In this document: one piece after another, positions 34,302 to 38,239 of the stretch
Layout: every line of letters starts with the position of its first letter
How positions within the stretch are numbered: position 1 is the first letter of the stretch
Program-made: the position numbers and the translations under genes
Assembly: GCA_019633985.1 (NCBI GenBank)
Contig: JAHQWE010000038.1
Span: 1-38,239, forward strand
DNA: 38,239 nt
Reading direction: 5' to 3'
Source: Acidiferrobacterales bacterium
GTDB lineage: Bacteria > Pseudomonadota > Gammaproteobacteria > Arenicellales > Poriferihabitantaceae
The notes under the pieces: generated by a model
Databases searched by the model: none
What the model was told of the DNA's origin: nothing
What the model saw: the letters and a program-made list of their open reading frames with translations, nothing else

Positions 34302-35486
34302 ATGACAAATGAAGTACATGTAGTCAGCGGTGTTAGAACCGCGGTGGGCGACTTTGGTGGCAGCCTGAAAGATCAGCGCCCTGGAGATTTAGGTGCTGCG
34401 GTGGTGCGTGAGGCGGTTTCCAGAGCGGGGGTAGCACCCGAATCGATCGGCCATTGTGTCATTGGTAATGTGATTCATACTGAAGCGCAGGATATGTACA
34501 TTTCACGAGTAGCTGCGCTGGGAGGTGGGCTGCATCATCATACTCCCGCGGTGACGGTCAATCGATTGTGTGGTAGCGGCCTTCAGGCGGTAATCACTGC
34601 TGCACAGCAGATTCAGCTGGGTGTTTGCGATGCCGCCGTGGCGGGTGGCGTGGAGTCGATGAGCAGGGCGAGTTACATTGCTACCGGTGCACGCTTCGGT
34701 AACCGTATGGGTGACGCCAAAATGATCGATATGATGCTGGCAGCGTTGCATTGTCCGATTGAAAAATATCATATGGGTGTCACCGCAGAAAATGTGGCGG
34801 AAAAGTGGAGCGTCACTCGCGCTGATCAAGATGCGCTGGCACTTGTTAGCCATCAACGCGCCCAGAACGCGATTGAAAATGGCTATTTTAAAAATCAGAT
34901 ATTACCCATTGAAATCAAATCGAGAAAGGGCAGCTTTCAATTTGAGCAGGATGAACATGTTCGAATGGGAGCGTCGCTTGCCGACATGGAAAAGCTTCGC
35001 ACTGTTTTCAAAGAAGACGGCACTGTTACAGCGGGAAACGCTTCAGGGATCAACGACGGTGCTGCAGCACTCGTATTAATGGACGGTAGCCGTTGTGAAC
35101 GAGATGGTATTTCTTCCAGGGCGAAACTGGTGAAGTATGCTTTTGCGGGGGTAGAGCCCAAATACATGGGTATTGGACCAGTTCCCGCCGTTCAAAACCT
35201 GTTGGCAGACACCGATATCAGCGTGAGTGACATCGATGTCTGGGAGGTGAACGAGGCGTTTGCTGCGCAGGCGATTGCAGTGCAGCGAGAGCTCGAAATC
35301 CCTGCTGAAAAACTCAACCCGAACGGTAGCGGAATTTCATTGGGACACCCCGTTGGCGCGACTGGTGCAATCATCACCGAGAAAGCATTGTCTGAACTGG
35401 AACGAACTGGTGGCAAACTCGCCGTCGTCACCATGTGTATTGGTGGCGGGCAAGGTATTGCCGCGTTATTTGAACGCACTGGGTAA
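34302..35486 (+). CDS. Acetyl-CoA C-acyltransferase (thiolase)
   Basis: The protein has 394 residues, the normal thiolase length. It has the active-site Cys90 in VNRLCGSGLQ, the His in GHPVGATGA (near 350) and the second Cys in MCIGGGQG (near 380). The internal segment IEKYHMGVTAENVAEKW resembles biosynthetic or BktB-type acetoacetyl-CoA thiolases. In this cluster it probably cleaves acetoacetyl-CoA, or a close 3-ketoacyl-CoA, with CoA to acetyl-CoA. Condensation for PHA synthesis is possible, but no phaB or phaC is nearby. Confidence 0.94.
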   Translation: MTNEVHVVSGVRTAVGDFGGSLKDQRPGDLGAAVVREAVSRAGVAPESIGHCVIGNVIHTEAQDMYISRVAALGGGLHHHTPAVTVNRLCGSGLQAVITAAQQIQLGVCDAAVAGGVESMSRASYIATGARFGNRMGDAKMIDMMLAALHCPIEKYHMGVTAENVAEKWSVTRADQDALALVSHQRAQNAIENGYFKNQILPIEIKSRKGSFQFEQDEHVRMGASLADMEKLRTVFKEDGTVTAGNASGINDGAAALVLMDGSRCERDGISSRAKLVKYAFAGVEPKYMGIGPVPAVQNLLADTDISVSDIDVWEVNEAFAAQAIAVQRELEIPAEKLNPNGSGISLGHPVGATGAIITEKALSELERTGGKLAVVTMCIGGGQGIAALFERTG

Positions 35487-35499
35487 TCAGTAAAAACCC

Positions 35500-36726
35500 A
35501 TGGCGGGTTCACTAGAAGGAGTGCGTGTCATCGATATGACGCGGATACTTGCCGGACCCTGGTGTACGCAGCTCTTGGGAGACCTCGGTGCTGAGGTTAT
35601 CAAGGTAGAACATCCTTTGCGCGGCGACGATACACGTCATTGGGGGCCACCCTGGCTGAAGGATGAAGATGGCAACGAGACAGCGGAATCTTCTTATTAT
35701 CTCTCTGCGAATCGCAACAAATCCTCTCTGGCGGTGGATATCAAAACCCCGGAGGGATGCGACATTGTCAAACAGCTGGTTCAAAAGAGCGATGTGTTTA
35801 TCGAAAACTTCAAAGTCGGTGGGTTGGTGCAATATGGTCTGGACTACGAGTCGCTGAAAAAGATCAATCCGGAGATTGTCTATCTCTCAATTACCGGTTT
35901 TGGCCAAACCGGACCAATGGCAAAACAACCAGGATACGATTATTTGATTCAGGGGCTGGGCGGGTTGATGAGTATTACCGGCCTTCCTGACGACGTACCA
36001 GGAGGAGGTCCACAACGGGTGGGGGTGGCAATTACCGATATCACCACCGGCTTATACGCAACTATCGGGATTCTTTCGTCACTCTACGAACGTAAGCGTA
36101 CCGGCAAGGGGCAGTACGTTGATCTCGCACTTCTAGATACCATGGCGGGATGGCTGGCCAATCAAGCTTCAAGCTATCTGACAGGCGGCAAGTTACCGGG
36201 GAGAACAGGAAACTGGCATCCTAATCTCGCACCATATCAGCCGTTTAAGACAAAGGACGGTAATATGATCCTGGCGGTTGGGAACGACATGCAGTTTGAA
36301 TCACTATGTAATATTTTAGGGTTACCTGCATTGGTTAGTGACCCGCGATTCGCGACCAATCCTGATCGCAATGCCAACAGAGTTGAGTTGGAGAAATTAC
36401 TTCAGGCACAGTTTTCGCAGAATACGACAGACTATTGGGTTACGACACTCCCGTCACAAGGTGTACCGGCATCAGCGATTAATTCCATACAAGAAACCTT
36501 CGATATGCCGCAAATTCAAGCACGCAACATGCAAATTGAAATGACGCATCCCTTGTCTGGAAAAATCCAGGGCGTTGCCAATCCCTTGAAATTCTCCGAA
36601 ACCGAAATCACATATAGAAAGCCACCACCGATGCATGGCGAAGATACCGACGATATTCTCGAATCAATACTGAGTATAGATAAGGAGAAAATTGAATCTT
36701 TGCGCCAAAGAGGTATCCTCAAATAG
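35500..36726 (+). CDS. CaiB/BaiF family CoA-transferase (family III)
   Basis: This 408-residue protein begins with GVRVIDMTRILAGPWCTQLLGDLGAEVIKVEHP, the family III hallmark. The probable nucleophile is D180 in VAITDITTG, matching the catalytic Asp of formyl-CoA transferase. ITGFGQTGP and the YERKRTGKGQYVDLALLDT stretch also fit. These enzymes move CoA between carboxylic acids. The substrate is unknown; the operon position (13 bp after the thiolase) suggests activation of an organic acid whose breakdown feeds acetoacetyl-CoA or acetyl-CoA. Confidence 0.93.
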   Translation: MAGSLEGVRVIDMTRILAGPWCTQLLGDLGAEVIKVEHPLRGDDTRHWGPPWLKDEDGNETAESSYYLSANRNKSSLAVDIKTPEGCDIVKQLVQKSDVFIENFKVGGLVQYGLDYESLKKINPEIVYLSITGFGQTGPMAKQPGYDYLIQGLGGLMSITGLPDDVPGGGPQRVGVAITDITTGLYATIGILSSLYERKRTGKGQYVDLALLDTMAGWLANQASSYLTGGKLPGRTGNWHPNLAPYQPFKTKDGNMILAVGNDMQFESLCNILGLPALVSDPRFATNPDRNANRVELEKLLQAQFSQNTTDYWVTTLPSQGVPASAINSIQETFDMPQIQARNMQIEMTHPLSGKIQGVANPLKFSETEITYRKPPPMHGEDTDDILESILSIDKEKIESLRQRGILK

Positions 36727-36755
36727 AGGAAGTCTGGCTTGTAGTGTTGCCTCAT

Positions 36756-36777
36756 TAACACAAAATATATCGTGTTA
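36756..36777. promoter_or_regulatory. Inverted repeat between the CaiB gene and the YciI-like gene
   Basis: TAACAC (36756-36761) and GTGTTA (36772-36777) are perfect inverted half-sites with a 10-bp AT-rich spacer, giving 16 bp between half-site centres. The layout fits an operator for a dimeric regulator; as an RNA hairpin it is weak. It lies 57 bp before the YciI-like start. I found no convincing -35/-10 pair in this 107-bp gap. Confidence 0.4.
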
Positions 36778-36833
36778 TCTGTTTCGTCTGATTGGTATTT
36801 TATGCAGCCCGCATTTTTTAAGGAGCAAAGACA

Positions 36834-37130
36834 ATGTTTATCGTTTTACTAAAATTCTCTGACAATAAATCCAGCGCACCAGAGCATATGGAAGCCCACA
36901 ACAGTTGGATCCAACAAGGGTTTGCCGACGGCGTTTTCTTATTAGCTGGCAGTTTGCAACCGGGAATGGGGGGCTCAGTGGTCGCCCACAACATCCACCG
37001 AGAAGCATTAGAGCAAAGGGTTGGTATGGATCCATTTGTAAAAGAAAACATCGTGAAGGCAGAAATTTTGGAGATTGAGCCAAAGAAAGTCGACGAACGC
37101 CTGCGCTTTCTTGATGAGAATGTTTCATGA
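36834..37130 (+). CDS. YciI-like small protein
   Basis: This 98-residue protein has the ferredoxin-like pattern of YciI proteins: MFIVLLKFSDN, an HMEAHNSWIQQGFADGVFLLAGSL helix-strand with His and a Gly-rich turn, and DPFVKENIVKAEILEI near the end. Members are small dimeric enzymes or binding proteins of mostly unknown role. A strong ribosome binding site, TAAGGAG, ends 8 nt before the ATG. The stop overlaps the PhzF gene (ATGA), so the two are co-translated and may act on the same metabolite. Confidence 0.88.
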   Translation: MFIVLLKFSDNKSSAPEHMEAHNSWIQQGFADGVFLLAGSLQPGMGGSVVAHNIHREALEQRVGMDPFVKENIVKAEILEIEPKKVDERLRFLDENVS

Positions 37131-37954
37131 ATATCCAAAAGATCGCTGCATTTTCGGATCAAAATATCGGGGGGAATCCAGCTGGCGTCTTAATAGCAGA
37201 CACACTACCTGATACCGCTGAGATGCAGAGTATCGCGGCAGAGGTCGGGTTTTCTGAAACCGCATTTGCAACACCGTTGGAGTCAGGCTTTCGAGTTCGC
37301 TATTTTTCACCAGAATCCGAAGTACCATTTTGCGGACATGCCACCATTGCTTTGGGCGCTGCCCTTGCGCTGGAATTCGGAGATGGTATTTTCAATCTCG
37401 CTCTCAACGATGCAGAAATTAGCGTAGAAGGTTCGAAAGATGGTGAGATTCTGTCTGCCGCCCTGCAATCACCGCCTACCCATAGTGCGCCTGCATCGCC
37501 AGCGCTCGTTGAAACCGTGCTCGACTTGTTTGGCTATTCAGAACAAGATTTGAACCCTGATATCCCGGTCGCAAAAATACACGGCGGAGCGAACCACTTA
37601 GCAGTAGCGCTCAATTCTCGCGAAGCCTTGGCGGCGATGAAGTATGACCTTGATGTCGGACGGGATCTAATGAATCGGGAACAATTGGTCACCATACTGC
37701 TCGCCTACGCGGAAACACCGCAAATATTTCATACCCGAAACCCATTCGCTTCCGGTGGTGTGTATGAGGATCCGGCGACCGGAGCCGCCACCGCGGCATT
37801 TGCAGGATATCTGCGAGATCTAAACTGGCCGCACAATGGACTCATCGATGTGGTCCAGGGGGAGGACATGGGAATGCGATCGAAACTACGAGCAGAATTC
37901 AGCAACACAACGGGTGCCTCGATTCGTGTTTCAGGAACTGCGAGAATAATGTAA
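37127..37954 (+). CDS. PhzF-family isomerase/epimerase
   Basis: This 275-residue protein shows the PhzF pattern: a first half with FSDQNIGGNPAGVLI, catalytic-type Glu44 in GFSETAF, RYFSPESEVPFCGHATIALG, and a second half with FASGGVYEDPATGAATAAFAGYL. The two halves form the pseudo-symmetric diaminopimelate-epimerase-like fold. PhzF enzymes catalyse proton-transfer isomerisations; the substrate here is unknown, and no phenazine genes are near. Its length is normal for the family. It overlaps the YciI-like gene by 4 bp. Confidence 0.92.
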   Translation: MNIQKIAAFSDQNIGGNPAGVLIADTLPDTAEMQSIAAEVGFSETAFATPLESGFRVRYFSPESEVPFCGHATIALGAALALEFGDGIFNLALNDAEISVEGSKDGEILSAALQSPPTHSAPASPALVETVLDLFGYSEQDLNPDIPVAKIHGGANHLAVALNSREALAAMKYDLDVGRDLMNREQLVTILLAYAETPQIFHTRNPFASGGVYEDPATGAATAAFAGYLRDLNWPHNGLIDVVQGEDMGMRSKLRAEFSNTTGASIRVSGTARIM

Positions 37955-38092
37955 CGGAAAATGGGTTTCCTCGAAATCTCGGCTGTCAATTGATAAGGAA
38001 ATCGATATTGAAACAATGGCGCAGTCACTGCATAGTGCAGTCAGTGCTCTCACCGACCAGAATCATTCATTGTTGATAGAAAAACCATCGTT

Positions 38093-38239
38093 ATGTCAGG
38101 TGAAAAAGATTTAAACACGCTACTTAGATCGATGTCACCTGTGCAGATGGAAGGAGAGTTTGTTTTCTGTACCTTTGACACCGCGAGGTATGGTGATCAT
38201 GCAAACTTAAACCCGGTTGTTTCTGTACAAGAAGCCGAA
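38093..38239 (+). CDS. ACT_3 domain protein, 5' part (cut by window edge)
   Basis: The first 49 codons are present and the frame is open to the last base. The start MSGEKDLNTLLRSMSPVQ followed by GEFVFCTF and a V-V-S-V-Q-E-A-E stretch fits small ACT-domain proteins (ACT_3, formerly DUF2241) that may sense amino acids. No strong ribosome binding site is visible. The 138 bp before it (37955-38092) contain a short hairpin, ACTGCA-TAG-TGCAGT at 38027-38041, and nothing else recognised. Confidence 0.75.
   Translation, partial: MSGEKDLNTLLRSMSPVQMEGEFVFCTFDTARYGDHANLNPVVSVQEAE

Noticed and set aside
38021-38050. ACTGCA-TAG-TGCAGT hairpin after the PhzF gene as a terminator
   Set aside because: The stem is only 6 bp with a 3-nt loop and no T-tract.

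Overview
The window looks like chromosomal DNA of a Gram-negative bacterium, most likely a marine-type gammaproteobacterium. That is inferred from the gene types (MoxR/Bat operon with a DUF4381 gene, acetoacetyl-CoA synthetase, CaiB, PhzF, ACT_3) and from periplasmic adaptor proteins that presuppose an outer membrane. No rRNA, tRNA, CRISPR array, transposase or phage gene is visible. Every complete gene is on the + strand and the window is densely coding; the longest gene-free stretch is the 192 bp at 17203-17394.

Region 1 (1-17202) is the 3' part of one giant gene, at least 5733 codons, already open at base 1. It encodes a secreted or surface repeat protein. In order it has hydrophobic Gly/Ala beta-type repeats, a mosaic middle with a five-copy W-module, RTX-like Asp/Gly-rich sequence, Calx-beta-like domains, an array of 135-residue RTX super-repeats in exact 405-bp register, an array of about 52-residue RTX units, and a C-terminal hydrophobic segment followed by a basic tail.

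Region 2 (17395-24700) holds a DUF3467 protein, a GAF-HlyD fusion, a PqqD-like/M50 metalloprotease/HlyD fusion, a SecA-shaped protein that has lost its ATPase motifs, and a periplasmic RND-type adaptor. Region 3 (24745-31880) follows after 44 bp and is a complete MoxR - DUF58 - DUF4381 - BatA - BatB/C(TPR) - BatD set with overlapping start and stop codons. From 17834 to 31880 the genes are so tightly packed that one long transcript is likely. The working hypothesis is that regions 2 and 3 export, process or fold the giant protein of region 1. No ABC ATPase, RND pump or TolC gene is in the window, so this would not be a standard type I system. This is the most interesting part of the window.

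Region 4 (31965-36726) is a metabolic cluster: an adrenodoxin-type [2Fe-2S] ferredoxin, acetoacetyl-CoA synthetase, a thiolase and a CaiB-type CoA-transferase. It fits catabolism of a beta-keto acid or branched/terpenoid substrate to acetyl-CoA. Region 5 (36834-38239) has a YciI-like protein, a PhzF-like isomerase overlapping it by 4 bp, and the 5' end of an ACT_3 domain gene cut by the window edge.

All functional calls come from reading motifs in translated sequence; no database search or structure prediction was run.
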